Shown here piece after piece: positions 8,566-16,538 of a DNA stretch of 64,000 nt. The notes under the pieces are model-generated. The model was given only the letters and a program-made list of their open reading frames with translations, was not told where the DNA came from and made no database searches. Positions within the stretch are counted from its first letter, which is position 1. Every line of letters starts with the position of its first letter. The stretch comes from CAZKNJ01 sp964554185 (lineage in GTDB: Bacteria > 4484-113). Position numbers and translations under genes: made by a program. The stretch is taken from assembly GCA_964554185.1 (NCBI GenBank), contig CAZKNJ010000006.1, forward strand, positions 1-64,000, in the 5' to 3' direction.

Positions 8566-9181
8566 AACGATTGCAGCAATCCTCATCATCCTGCTGGCCT
8601 CTGCGCCCGCCGCGGCGGACTCGCTTTTCCGCCCCGGCGATAGCTCCGACCCCTACTCTGTCGGGCTCTACGGCAAGCATCCACCGAAGGTTGAGCGGGG
8701 CGACATCCTCAAAGTGCGCGTGAGCGAACGCACGCTGGCTGATGTTGCCGTCGGCACCGACACCGACACCAAGGCGGAGGCGCAGATGAAGTTCGAGAAT
8801 GGCGGGATGCTCAAGCGCGTGCTCGACCCGTTTTTTAAGCTGCTGGGCTCCGGCGACCTGAAGTACGGCAGCGATGCCAAGTACGAAGCTGACAACGCGA
8901 CCAACCGCAGCGCCAAATTCGAGGCGGTCATCACTGTCGTCGTGCTGGACGTGATGGAAAACGGCAACGTGGTGATTGAGGGGCGTAAGAAGCTGAAAGT
9001 GAACAACGAGAACGAGTATCTGCTTGTGCGCGGCGAAGTAAATCCCAAGGACATCTCGCCCGACCTGGTCATCGAATCGGAGAACATCGCTAACGCTGAG
9101 ATTGAGTACATCGGCGAAGGCCAGCTCAGCAAGCGCCAAAAGCCGGGGTTCATCACCCAGCTTATCCACACGCTTTTCTGA
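8558..9181 (+). CDS. flgH: Flagellar L-ring protein FlgH
   Basis: Outer-membrane L-ring subunit, 207 residues, proof of a diderm envelope. It shows a signal peptide (1-20, ending APAAAD), the SLF-GD-SDPYS region, and the core GDILKVRVSERT, FEAVITVVVLDVMENGNVVIEGRKKL, then the GEVNPKDISPD and ENIANAEIEYIGEGQL blocks diagnostic of FlgH. Unlike enterobacterial FlgH there is no lipobox cysteine after the signal peptide. GGAGG precedes ATG 8558, inside flgA. It is 8 nt upstream of flgI. Confidence 0.94.
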   Translation: MLRTIAAILIILLASAPAAADSLFRPGDSSDPYSVGLYGKHPPKVERGDILKVRVSERTLADVAVGTDTDTKAEAQMKFENGGMLKRVLDPFFKLLGSGDLKYGSDAKYEADNATNRSAKFEAVITVVVLDVMENGNVVIEGRKKLKVNNENEYLLVRGEVNPKDISPDLVIESENIANAEIEYIGEGQLSKRQKPGFITQLIHTLF

Positions 9182-9189
9182 GGTGAACA

Positions 9190-10236
9190 ATGAAGCGCAC
9201 TGCAACAATCGCCCTGCTTGCCCTGCTGCTGCTGGCGGCCGCTACGCCCTCGCAGGCCGCACGGCTGAAAGACATCTCGCGCATTGACGGCGTGCGCGCC
9301 AACCAGCTCATAGGCTTCGGGCTAGTCGGCGGGCTAAAAGGCACCGGCGACGACCCCAAAAGCGCACCTTACACCGCCGAGGCCATCGCCAATATGCTCA
9401 ACAGCTTCGGCTTCTCAGTCAAGCCCGCCGACATCAAGGTGAAGAACTTCGCCGCCGTCATTGTCACCGCGGACATGCCGGCCTTCGCCAAGCCCGGGGA
9501 CCGCCTGGATATCACCGTTTCCGCCATCGGCACTGCCACTTCGCTGTCGGGCGGCACGCTGTTTGAAACGCTGCTGCGCGGCCTAGACGGTGATATCTAC
9601 GCCGTCTGCCAGGGAGCGGTCTCGCTCGGACGGCCGGTTTCCAGCGGGCGGGCTAGCGCAAGCGAGTTTCCCACCGTCGGCCGCATTCCCAATGGCGGAA
9701 CCATCGAAGCCGAAGTCCCCTCCACCATACTCAAAGCCGGCGACACCGTACGCATCAACCTCGCATCGCCCGACTTCACTACCGCTAACGCAGTCGCGGG
9801 AGTGATTGATTCTATCCTCAACTCCCCCGGCGCGGCAGCCGCGCTGGACGCATCCACTATTGCCGTCACGATTCCGCCGCTCTTCGCCGGCAACCTTGTT
9901 GGTTTCATCTCACTCCTGGAAAACGCAGAGGTCTCGCAGGACATCCCCGCCCGCGTCGTGATCAACGAGCGCACCGGCACGGTAGTACTGGGCGGAGATG
10001 TGGAGATACTGCCGGTCGCAGTGGCCCATCAGGGGCTGCACTTGGAGATCGGAGCGCAGGGGGGCTTTCCGCCCGCGCCGGTGGCAGCAGGCGAAACCGA
10101 GACCCTCGCCAAGGTCACAACTAAGGACGTGGTTGAAGGGCTGAACGCTCTAGGCGCTACGCCGCAGGATATCGTCGCCATCTTCCAGGCGATTGAAGCT
10201 GCGGGCGCGCTCCTGGGTGAGCTATTGGTTATCTGA
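9190..10236 (+). CDS. flgI: Flagellar P-ring protein FlgI
   Basis: Periplasmic P-ring subunit that acts as a bushing around the rod in the peptidoglycan layer. After a signal peptide (1-23) come the family blocks ARLKDISRIDGVRANQLIGF, GLVGGLKGTGDD, VKNFAAVIVTADMPAF, GDRLDITVSAIGTATSLSGG and, near the end, VEGLNALGATPQDIVAIFQAIEAAGAL. Length 348 residues is normal. GAGGTGA precedes the ATG. It is the last gene of the flgFGAHI run; flgJ and hook-junction genes do not follow. Confidence 0.95.
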   Translation: MKRTATIALLALLLLAAATPSQAARLKDISRIDGVRANQLIGFGLVGGLKGTGDDPKSAPYTAEAIANMLNSFGFSVKPADIKVKNFAAVIVTADMPAFAKPGDRLDITVSAIGTATSLSGGTLFETLLRGLDGDIYAVCQGAVSLGRPVSSGRASASEFPTVGRIPNGGTIEAEVPSTILKAGDTVRINLASPDFTTANAVAGVIDSILNSPGAAAALDASTIAVTIPPLFAGNLVGFISLLENAEVSQDIPARVVINERTGTVVLGGDVEILPVAVAHQGLHLEIGAQGGFPPAPVAAGETETLAKVTTKDVVEGLNALGATPQDIVAIFQAIEAAGALLGELLVI

Positions 10237-10257
10237 ACTGCAGCTTGATGCTGCCAA

Positions 10258-10286
10258 GCCGACCGCCGGCAGGGCCGGCGATCGGC
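10258..10286. repeat. GC-rich hairpin after flgI
   Basis: Thirteen-base arms (GCCGACCGCCGGC / GCCGGCGATCGGC, one G-T type mismatch) close over AGG between the convergent ends of flgI and the lipoprotein gene. No U tract follows it in either direction, and the run of A/T lies on the wrong side for the minus-strand gene, so a classical intrinsic terminator is not supported. It may still act as a bidirectional transcript end or stabiliser. Confidence 0.45.
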
Positions 10287-10311
10287 TCATAATTCGCAAA
10301 AAAACCAGTAG

Positions 10312-10659
10312 TTACTTTGTAGTCTCTTCGCCAGTGTCTTCGCCATCGTCCTTGGCGCCGCCTTCGTCCTCACCGGAACCCTCCTCGGGCGCAGCACCTT
10401 CGTCACCGCCAGCCTTTTCGCCACCTTCAGCAGCCTTCTTTGCCTCTTCGTTCGCCTTCGCTTTGTCCAGCTCCTCCGGGGTCGCCGCTGCGTCCGATGG
10501 CACCTCGGCCTCGCGCTCGGACACCGGTGGCCCCACCGGCTTCGTCACCACGGTGCCCTGTCCGGGCTTCAGGTCGCCGGTCTTCGGGCACGACGTGACG
10601 GCCAGGGCGAGCAGAATCAGCAGGCCAAACAGCATGCAGATAATAGTAATTTTCTTCAT
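10312..10659 (-). CDS. Small acidic lipoprotein, unknown function
   Basis: A 115-residue protein with a hydrophobic signal (ICMLFGLLILLALAV) ending in a lipobox, VTSC, near residue 24. The mature part is low-complexity and very acidic, rich in Glu, Gly, Ala, Asp and Lys, so it is probably disordered and tethered to a membrane. A strong ribosome site (GGGAGGGAG) stands 6 nt before ATG 10659, and a TATAAT box lies about 60 nt upstream, so the gene looks expressed. No family is recognised and the disordered tail prevents a functional call. Confidence 0.7.
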   Translation of the reverse strand: MKKITIICMLFGLLILLALAVTSCPKTGDLKPGQGTVVTKPVGPPVSEREAEVPSDAAATPEELDKAKANEEAKKAAEGGEKAGGDEGAAPEEGSGEDEGGAKDDGEDTGEETTK

Positions 10660-10719
10660 AGATGACTCCCTCCCGTTGTCGCTTTTCCCGCGGCCGGCGG
10701 ACGCCGACCGTGAAGCACT

Positions 10720-10725
10720 ATTATA
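10720..10725 (-). promoter_or_regulatory. -10 box of the acidic lipoprotein gene
   Basis: A perfect TATAAT on the minus strand, predicted start near 10713, giving a leader of about 54 nt that contains the strong ribosome site. No convincing -35 is seen. Confidence 0.5.
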
Positions 10726-10764
10726 TCCCGCCTTGCGGCGAAGGGCAAATCAGCGGGAAATCCG

Positions 10765-12102
10765 CTATCCAGCCCCGGCAGGAGGCTTGCGGCGGCTTGT
10801 CCAGCCGCGAGACAAGCGTTCAGCGATGACGCCTAGGGCAAGCGAGATGAGTCCTGCGCCAAAGAGGACCAGCGGCCAACCTATCTCGTTCTCGAAGTAC
10901 TCAAAACCAAACTGGAAGACGAATATCACGAGAAAGAGCGTGCCGACGTAAAGGAATGAGCGCACCTGCATCCGCTGGCCGAAGTAGATGGACGCGGCTA
11001 TTAGCGCAAGCCAGATGAACTCTCGGTACATCTCGCTTTCCGCCGTCCCGATTATCATCCCGCCGGAAAGGGCCAGGATGCAGCCGAAAGCGCCGAAGAT
11101 CCCACGGTAAGGTGAAAGCTCCACGTAGCCTTGCCTGTAGAGCGAAACTGCGCCTGCCGCTAACGCGAGCGCGATGATCCCCGAAATCAGGACTGATCCC
11201 CCAAACACTAGCCAATCGTGGTGCCAGCTATGCGTATCACCAAGGAACGGGCGGATATATGCACCCATCAGTCCCAGCGCCAGCAGCGGAATCGTCATCC
11301 CCAGCACGGGCGGGACGTAGAGGAGTTTCGCCTCTGCCTGGGCGCCCAGTTTCTCCAACCTGAGCGCGATGGAGGCGACTACGCCCGATGCTATCAGCGC
11401 CCCCCAGAAAAACGCGCGCGCGACGATCTCCTCGTCGTTGGAGGTGGTGAAAATGACTGAGCAGATGGCGCCGATGCCGAGGATAGTACTCACGCCTGCA
11501 AGGAAGGTCCAACCGAGATGCCCCAGAGACTTGCGGCAGAGCATGTAGCCAATAGTGGAAACCAGCAGGGCAACTCCCCAGGGGAACTGCGAGGAATGCT
11601 CGCGGTAGGCGAAGATGAAATCGAACTTCAGCACTTCGCTGCTCACTGCGAACAGCACGAAAGGCATCAGCAGCCCCGCCGCGAAGAGGAAGTAAGTCGC
11701 GGTCGCTTTCTCGCGTGCGCGAAGGAGGATTCCGCCACATAGCGCGCAGAACAGCATTGGCACCAGCAGCGCAAGGAAGCGCTTCACGGGCGACCACTGC
11801 AGCCAGTTGATGGTCACGAAGAACGCGGCTGCGCAGACAATGATGAGTACACCGATGAAAAGGAAGATGCGCCCGAAGGTGATGCGTGACACATCAACGA
11901 GGGGCAGGCCGGGCGTCTGGCGCTTCAGCGGGGGCGAACCCGTCATTCCGGTGGGGGCAAGCAGGCTGCGGGCTTCGGCGTATGTTTCAGTGATCTCACG
12001 CTCGCTCCAGCCGGCTGATGCCAGCTCCGCACGCACCTGCGCCTCATCGCGCGCTAGCGCAATGGACTTGATCACGTAGCGGCTCAGTTCACGGTCTACC
12101 AC
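10765..12102 (-). CDS. Polytopic membrane protein, DUF2157-like
   Basis: A 445-residue protein with a soluble N-terminal segment (about 1-75, helical, charged) and about 12 hydrophobic segments packed from residue 77 to 430. The layout resembles the DUF2157 family of predicted membrane proteins of unknown role; the match is by architecture, not by a diagnostic motif. GTG 12102 is supported by AGGAGG 5 nt upstream; the nearby ATG at 12104 is out of frame. No transporter or enzyme motif is visible. It is followed by the lipoprotein gene about 100 nt on, which has its own promoter. Confidence 0.65.
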   Translation of the reverse strand: MVDRELSRYVIKSIALARDEAQVRAELASAGWSEREITETYAEARSLLAPTGMTGSPPLKRQTPGLPLVDVSRITFGRIFLFIGVLIIVCAAAFFVTINWLQWSPVKRFLALLVPMLFCALCGGILLRAREKATATYFLFAAGLLMPFVLFAVSSEVLKFDFIFAYREHSSQFPWGVALLVSTIGYMLCRKSLGHLGWTFLAGVSTILGIGAICSVIFTTSNDEEIVARAFFWGALIASGVVASIALRLEKLGAQAEAKLLYVPPVLGMTIPLLALGLMGAYIRPFLGDTHSWHHDWLVFGGSVLISGIIALALAAGAVSLYRQGYVELSPYRGIFGAFGCILALSGGMIIGTAESEMYREFIWLALIAASIYFGQRMQVRSFLYVGTLFLVIFVFQFGFEYFENEIGWPLVLFGAGLISLALGVIAERLSRGWTSRRKPPAGAG

Positions 12103-12147
12103 ATCCCCCTCCTGTATTTGCCGCGTGCAGGCCTGCCTGCCAGGCGG

Positions 12148-12357
12148 CTATTTCTCGCCGTCACAGTACTTGTGGCCGATGCAGTGCGCCCAGTAGAGCT
12201 GCAGATTGTGCCGTTCCATCAGGAACTGCACCACCGGGCTGAGTTTCACCGGTGTCAGCTCCTGCGCCTTGAGCATGCCGAACCACTCCGGCACCGAGTG
12301 GCCCGTGTGTTGTGCAACCTCTTCGTCGGTCGCCAGTTCCTTCTTCTTGGTGGACAT
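12148..12357 (-). CDS. DUF4287-like small protein
   Basis: A 69-residue protein. The central part (TGHSVPEWFGMLKA ... VVQFLMERHNLQLYWAHCI) follows the DUF4287 pattern of a Gly-Ser-Trp-Phe helix followed by a helix ending in His-x-Leu and a Trp-Ala stretch. The function of that family is unknown. ATG 12357 has GGGGA 8 nt upstream. A longer frame reaching 12474 would run into the tRNA gene and is rejected. It precedes the membrane protein gene by 45 nt and may share its transcript. Confidence 0.62.
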   Translation of the reverse strand: MSTKKKELATDEEVAQHTGHSVPEWFGMLKAQELTPVKLSPVVQFLMERHNLQLYWAHCIGHKYCDGEK

Positions 12358-12432
12358 CGCCGTTTCCCCAAACACTTCAATTAGAACTTTAACAGCCTCC
12401 CCGCGCTGTCCCACGGCCGTTAAATGCAAGAG

Positions 12433-12504
12433 AGCGGAAGACGGGGTTCGAACCCGCGACCCCCACCTTGGCAAGGTGATGTTCTACCACTGAACTACTT
12501 CCGC
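12433..12504 (-). tRNA. tRNA-Gly (GCC)
   Basis: The minus strand folds into a cloverleaf: acceptor GCGGAAG/CTTCCGC, D arm with AGTGGTAGAA, anticodon loop CTTGCCAAG giving GCC, and T arm with GGTTCGAACCC. No CCA is encoded. A TATTAT box (12515-12520, minus strand) sits about 10 nt before the 5' end and may be its -10. Confidence 0.95.
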
Positions 12505-12587
12505 GTGAGCTTCTATAATATTGGCCCGCTCTCCCCGTGTCAAGCGCAGAATGGCGCGAAGCAGCGCTCGGCGCATCAGCCCACTGG

Positions 12588-13709
12588 CTAGCCCAATCGC
12601 TTCTGGAAGCGGCCGGCGGCTAGGAAGATGAGGCCGAAGGCGATGCCTACTAGCACGATGACTTGCGGCAGCAGGGCGGTGATGTCCGTTCCCCGGATGA
12701 CTATGCCGCGCACGATGTTGATGGCGTAGGTCATCGGCAGCAGGAAAGTAATCGGGTAGATGACTGGTGGCATGGACTCGCGGGGGAACATGAATCCCGA
12801 CAGCAGGATGGAAGGGATGATAACCAGGATTGCCATCATCACCGCCTGCAACTGGTTGCGGGCAACTGTCGATATCAACAATCCCAGCGACAGCGATGCC
12901 GCAATCCAGATCAGCAGCAGTCCGATGAGCATCGGCAGGCTGCCCCGGATGGGCACGCCGAATACGTACGCCATCACCAGCAGCACTCCCGCACCTTCCA
13001 GAACACCCAGTCCAAACATGGGCACCAGCTTGCCTATCATCAGCCCCAGCCTTGAGATGGGCGTGGCGATGAGCTGCTCTAGCGTGCCCTCCACCCGCTC
13101 GCGCACCACCGAAAGCGCCGTGAGTAGCACGAGCGGCAGATGCAGGATAAGGGCCAGCAGCGCCGGTACAAAGAACGTGGAGGAACGAAGCTGTGGATTG
13201 AACAGAACCCGTACGCTCGCCTGGATGCCCTGAAGCTGGCCGTTCACGATCGATGTCCCCTGCACTCTGAAGCGCGATGAGTACTCCTGGGAAACTCCGC
13301 TCACCGTACTTAGCACATAGTTCGCCATCGTGGAGTCGCTGCCGTCCACCAGCACTTGCACACGGCGCGCTTGCTCTTCCCGCGCGAGCGGGCTAAAGCC
13401 TGGTGGAATGATGAAGGCGGCGCGCGCATCACCGTTGACTATCGCCTGGTAGGCGTCGTCGTAGGACGCAACCGAGCCTTTCATCCGGAAGACGCCGGTG
13501 TTGTTGATACCGGACACCAGATCACGACTGCTCTCGTTCAACGCCAGATCCACCACCACAGCGTTTACATTCTTCACCTCGGTGCTGATGGCGTAGCCGA
13601 AGATGGTCATCTGGATGACGGGGATAAGGATGGCGATGAAGATGGTCACGCGGTCGCGTTTGAGCTGCCGCAGCTCCTTCAGCGCCATGGCTCCCAGTCC
13701 CCTAAACAT
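12588..13709 (-). CDS. ABC-2 type transporter permease
   Basis: Integral membrane part of an exporter, 373 residues. The ABC-2/YhhJ layout is clear: an N-terminal membrane helix (FIAILIPVIQMTIFGYAI), a large extracytoplasmic domain (about 45-175), then five hydrophobic segments with the VVRERVEGTLEQLIATPIS cytoplasmic loop characteristic of the family. ATG 13709 gives 9-nt spacing from GGGAGG; ATG 13715 in the same frame would leave only 3 nt. The start lies within the end of the ATPase gene. Together with the next two genes it forms a drug or lipid export system resembling YbhFSR; the substrate is unknown. Confidence 0.9.
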   Translation of the reverse strand: MFRGLGAMALKELRQLKRDRVTIFIAILIPVIQMTIFGYAISTEVKNVNAVVVDLALNESSRDLVSGINNTGVFRMKGSVASYDDAYQAIVNGDARAAFIIPPGFSPLAREEQARRVQVLVDGSDSTMANYVLSTVSGVSQEYSSRFRVQGTSIVNGQLQGIQASVRVLFNPQLRSSTFFVPALLALILHLPLVLLTALSVVRERVEGTLEQLIATPISRLGLMIGKLVPMFGLGVLEGAGVLLVMAYVFGVPIRGSLPMLIGLLLIWIAASLSLGLLISTVARNQLQAVMMAILVIIPSILLSGFMFPRESMPPVIYPITFLLPMTYAINIVRGIVIRGTDITALLPQVIVLVGIAFGLIFLAAGRFQKRLG

Positions 13710-14652
13710 GCGCATCCGCCTCCCGCGTCAGGGCGACAAACACATCCGATAGCGTAGGATGGGCGGCGCGAAGGGCCACCTCGCTCTCCAGCAGCCCGGC
13801 CAGCATCCGCGCAAGCTCAACGTCGCTGATATCCGACCTGACCTGCAGGTGCGCGGTGTTGCCGTACACTGTGCCCTTCAGCACCGGCGGCAGCTCCAGC
13901 AGCCTGGGAAGCTGCTGAGCCGCGCCGCGATGGAAAAACTCCACCCAGCGCGCGCCTTGCGGCGTCACTACCGGCAGCGACAGAAGGTCTTCCGTCGTGC
14001 CGAGCGCAAGCAGCCGCGAGAAGTACACGTACCCCAGCCGGTTGCATCGCTCCGCCTCATCCATATAGTGGGTGGTCACGAACAGCGTCTTGCCTTCGCC
14101 CGCCAGCTTCAGCAGGATGTCCCACATTTCCGACCGGGCGACCGGGTCAATGCCCGCAGTGGGCTCGTCCAGGAATATAACCTGAGGATTGTGCGGCATG
14201 GCGCAGGCCAGCGAGAGCCGCTGCTTCCAGCCGCCGGACAGGGTGCCGGCAAGCTGGTCGCTGAACTGGGAGAGCTGCATGCGCTCCTGCACTTCCCCGA
14301 TACGCTCATGCAGCTGCTGCCCGCGCAGCCCATACAGGCTCGCGTAGAACTGCATGTTCTCACTGACGGTGAGGTCCGGATAGAGAGAGAACCGCTGGGG
14401 CACGTAGCCGATGCGTCGCTTAACCTGCTCCGGCTCCTTCGCGCTATCAAACCCCAGGACCGACGCGCTGCCGCCGGTGGGCGCGAGCATTCCGCAGAGG
14501 ATGCGAATCAGGGTTGACTTGCCGCTGCCATTGGGACCGAGAAAGCCGAAGATATCGCCGGTAAGCACTTCAAACGAGACTTCCTTGAGCGCGGTGATTG
14601 GCCCAAACGTCCGCGTGATGGAATCAACGGAAATGGTAGCTTCACGGTTCAT
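13702..14652 (-). CDS. ABC transporter ATP-binding protein
   Basis: Cytoplasmic ATPase subunit of the exporter. Walker A GPNGSGKST (about residue 39), Q-loop GYVPQRFSLY, signature LSGGWKQRLSLACAM, Walker B VIFLDEPTAGIDP and the H-loop TTHYMDEAERC are all intact. The C-terminal extension after about residue 225 is typical of ATPases that pair with ABC-2 permeases. Length 316 residues. Its ATG overlaps the adaptor gene stop (ATGA), and it overlaps the permease gene. Confidence 0.94.
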   Translation of the reverse strand: MNREATISVDSITRTFGPITALKEVSFEVLTGDIFGFLGPNGSGKSTLIRILCGMLAPTGGSASVLGFDSAKEPEQVKRRIGYVPQRFSLYPDLTVSENMQFYASLYGLRGQQLHERIGEVQERMQLSQFSDQLAGTLSGGWKQRLSLACAMPHNPQVIFLDEPTAGIDPVARSEMWDILLKLAGEGKTLFVTTHYMDEAERCNRLGYVYFSRLLALGTTEDLLSLPVVTPQGARWVEFFHRGAAQQLPRLLELPPVLKGTVYGNTAHLQVRSDISDVELARMLAGLLESEVALRAAHPTLSDVFVALTREADAHV

Positions 14653-15770
14653 TGGCCCAGGAACACGCTGGCGGTCATACCCGTCCGCAGTTCCACCGGA
14701 GGCGACAGCGGCCTTAGCTTCACGCGGTAAACCTGGTTAACCCGTTCTTCCGGCGTGCTGATGTTGCGGGGCGTGAACTCCGCATCGCGGCTGATGAAGA
14801 ACACCTCGGCCTCGAACGGCTGATCCCGCATCGCGTCAAGCTCCACCTGCAGCTTGGCACCCAGCTTCACCGACGCCAGTTTCGACTCGGGCACGAAAGT
14901 GTCAATCCACACTTCTTCCGTACTCACGAAGGTCAGCAGGGCGGCGCCGGGGGCCGCGGTCTCCCCCGCGTCCAGCAGCCGGTCCTCCACCAGACCTTGC
15001 GTGGGCGCGGTGACGGTGAGACCCGCCAGGTCAAGCTCAAGCGCCGCAATCTGCGCGTCGGCCTGGCGTGCCCGGGCTTCCGCTGCCGCCAGCTGGTTCG
15101 CCGTCGGCCCGACCAGCAGTTGATCAAGCACCGCCTTCCTGGCTCCGGCGGCCGCGGCAGCCGCGGAAATCTCCTGCGGCCTGAGCCCTTTGGTCAGTTT
15201 GTCCAGATTGGCCTGTGCCGCCGCCAGTTGCGACCTCAGCCCATCCCGCTCCGCCACCGCAGCGTCAAGCTCGCTCGCTGCGACCACACCCTCGTCATAC
15301 AGGTGCTGCAGCCGCGCCGTGTTCTTCTCCACTGCCGCCAGCTTCGCGGTGATTGAGTCTCGCTGGAAGGCGGCTGCGCGAATATCCTCATCACGGAATC
15401 CTTCCAGCGCCTGGGAATACTGGGCCTCCGCGCCTGCGAGTTCGGCGCGGGCGCGCCTGACCTCCTCGGGCGTGGCGCCGGCCTTCATATCCCTGAAGGT
15501 CGCCCAGGCGGCTTCGGCCGCCGCTGCCAGCACATTGCGCTGGGCCAGCAGCACCGCGTCGTCCAGCCGCGCGAGCATCGTGCCAGCCGGCGCTACTTCG
15601 CCTTCGGAGACCAGATGCTCCGCCACGGTCCCGCCGACGCGGCTGCCCAGGCGGTACTCCGTCGCGCGGACAATCCCCGAAAGCCTGGTTTCGCGCTGGC
15701 TGCAAGCGGTGGCAGCGAGTATGGCTATGATAAGAATGACGGGAAGCGCGACTTTGGCTGTGGTCTTCAT
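14649..15770 (-). CDS. Periplasmic efflux adaptor (HlyD/YbhG-like), lipoprotein
   Basis: Membrane-fusion protein that links the ABC exporter to the outer membrane. The signal peptide ends in LAATAC, a lipobox, so it is lipid-anchored. The barrel-sandwich half-motif (SRVGGTVAEHLVSEGEVAPAGTMLARLDD) is followed by a long alpha-helical hairpin (about 75-245, Ala/Glu/Arg-rich), the second half-motif (TAPTQGLVEDRLLDAGETAAPG), then beta-barrel domains ending in GMTASVFLG. Length 373 residues. First gene of the adaptor-ATPase-permease operon. Its promoter places the transcript start only about 4 nt from the ATG. Confidence 0.9.
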   Translation of the reverse strand: MKTTAKVALPVILIIAILAATACSQRETRLSGIVRATEYRLGSRVGGTVAEHLVSEGEVAPAGTMLARLDDAVLLAQRNVLAAAAEAAWATFRDMKAGATPEEVRRARAELAGAEAQYSQALEGFRDEDIRAAAFQRDSITAKLAAVEKNTARLQHLYDEGVVAASELDAAVAERDGLRSQLAAAQANLDKLTKGLRPQEISAAAAAAGARKAVLDQLLVGPTANQLAAAEARARQADAQIAALELDLAGLTVTAPTQGLVEDRLLDAGETAAPGAALLTFVSTEEVWIDTFVPESKLASVKLGAKLQVELDAMRDQPFEAEVFFISRDAEFTPRNISTPEERVNQVYRVKLRPLSPPVELRTGMTASVFLGQ

Positions 15771-15780
15771 CCCCAGGGCG

Positions 15781-15789
15781 ATTATATCA
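15781..15789 (-). promoter_or_regulatory. Extended -10 promoter of the ABC export operon
   Basis: TGATATAAT on the minus strand ends 10 nt before the adaptor ATG (15770), so the message would have a leader of about 4 nt. It is back to back with the plsC promoter. Confidence 0.6.
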
Positions 15790-15821
15790 TTGCCTCCGGC
15801 TCATCAGTCCCGGCAGCGTCT

Positions 15822-15830
15822 TGCTATAAT
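15822..15830 (+). promoter_or_regulatory. Extended -10 promoter of plsC
   Basis: TGCTATAAT, a perfect TGn extended -10. The predicted start coincides with the GTG at 15837, so the message is probably leaderless. No -35 match is seen at 16-18 nt upstream. Confidence 0.65.
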
Positions 15831-15836
15831 CAGCCC

Positions 15837-16538
15837 GTGGCATCCGAGCGGCCCAGCTTGTTCTTCCGGTTCGCCAAAGCGCTGCTTTACATTGCGGGCA
15901 AGTTGGTTTTCCGCATCTCCTTCGAGGGCGTGGAGAATATCCCCCTCGACGGCTCCTTGCTGATAGCCTCCAACCATGCTTCTCATTTGGATCCGCCGTT
16001 GGTGGGCATCGGCGTGCCCCGGCACGTCACTTTCGTGGCCAAGCAGGAGCTAGCGGGGTCACGCTTTCTGCGGTGGTTCCTGCGCAACGTTGACGCCATA
16101 CTGATAGATCGCAGCCGGGGACGGGGGGCGTTGGAGCAGAGCCTGGAGAGGCTGGAGGGGGGCGCAGCTATCATCATGTTTCCCGAAGGAACGCGCACCC
16201 ATACCGGACGGCTAAACCGGGGGCGGCGCGGAGCAGCGGTGCTGGCGCTGAGGAGCGGCGTGCCCGTGATTCCCGCATGTATCATCGGAACCCACGAGTG
16301 TTTCCCTCCCGGGGCGAAGGTCCCCAAACCGGGCAAGGTAATGGTGAAATATGGCCAGGCGCTGCGCTTTGACCGGATTAGCGGCACTGATGTTCCCGCT
16401 GATCTGCTCGATTCTGCTCTGCGTGAGATAATGGAAGCGATCGAACATCTTCTGCCCGAGCGGATGCGCCCGCAGCCGGAAGAGAAAGCGAGATGGCATT
16501 CGCCGGAGGCTAACGCAAATGGAGCAAACAACGGATAA
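15837..16538 (+). CDS. plsC: 1-acyl-sn-glycerol-3-phosphate acyltransferase
   Basis: Membrane-associated acyltransferase making phosphatidic acid for phospholipid synthesis. The catalytic NHASHLDPP (HxxxxD, about residue 43) and the phosphate-binding FPEGTRTHTG (about 115) are both present, with a hydrophobic stretch near residues 10-25. Length 233 residues. GTG 15837 is chosen because TGCTATAAT ends 6 nt before it; the frame is open further upstream but that part would precede the promoter. The end overlaps dapB by 20 nt. Confidence 0.9.
   Translation: MASERPSLFFRFAKALLYIAGKLVFRISFEGVENIPLDGSLLIASNHASHLDPPLVGIGVPRHVTFVAKQELAGSRFLRWFLRNVDAILIDRSRGRGALEQSLERLEGGAAIIMFPEGTRTHTGRLNRGRRGAAVLALRSGVPVIPACIIGTHECFPPGAKVPKPGKVMVKYGQALRFDRISGTDVPADLLDSALREIMEAIEHLLPERMRPQPEEKARWHSPEANANGANNG

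Noticed and set aside
10258..10286. Intrinsic terminator for flgI or the lipoprotein gene
   Set aside because: The hairpin is good, but no U tract follows it in either direction; kept only as an inverted repeat.
12358..12474. N-terminal extension of the DUF4287-like protein to 12474
   Set aside because: It would read through part of the tRNA-Gly gene and has no similarity beyond ATG 12357.
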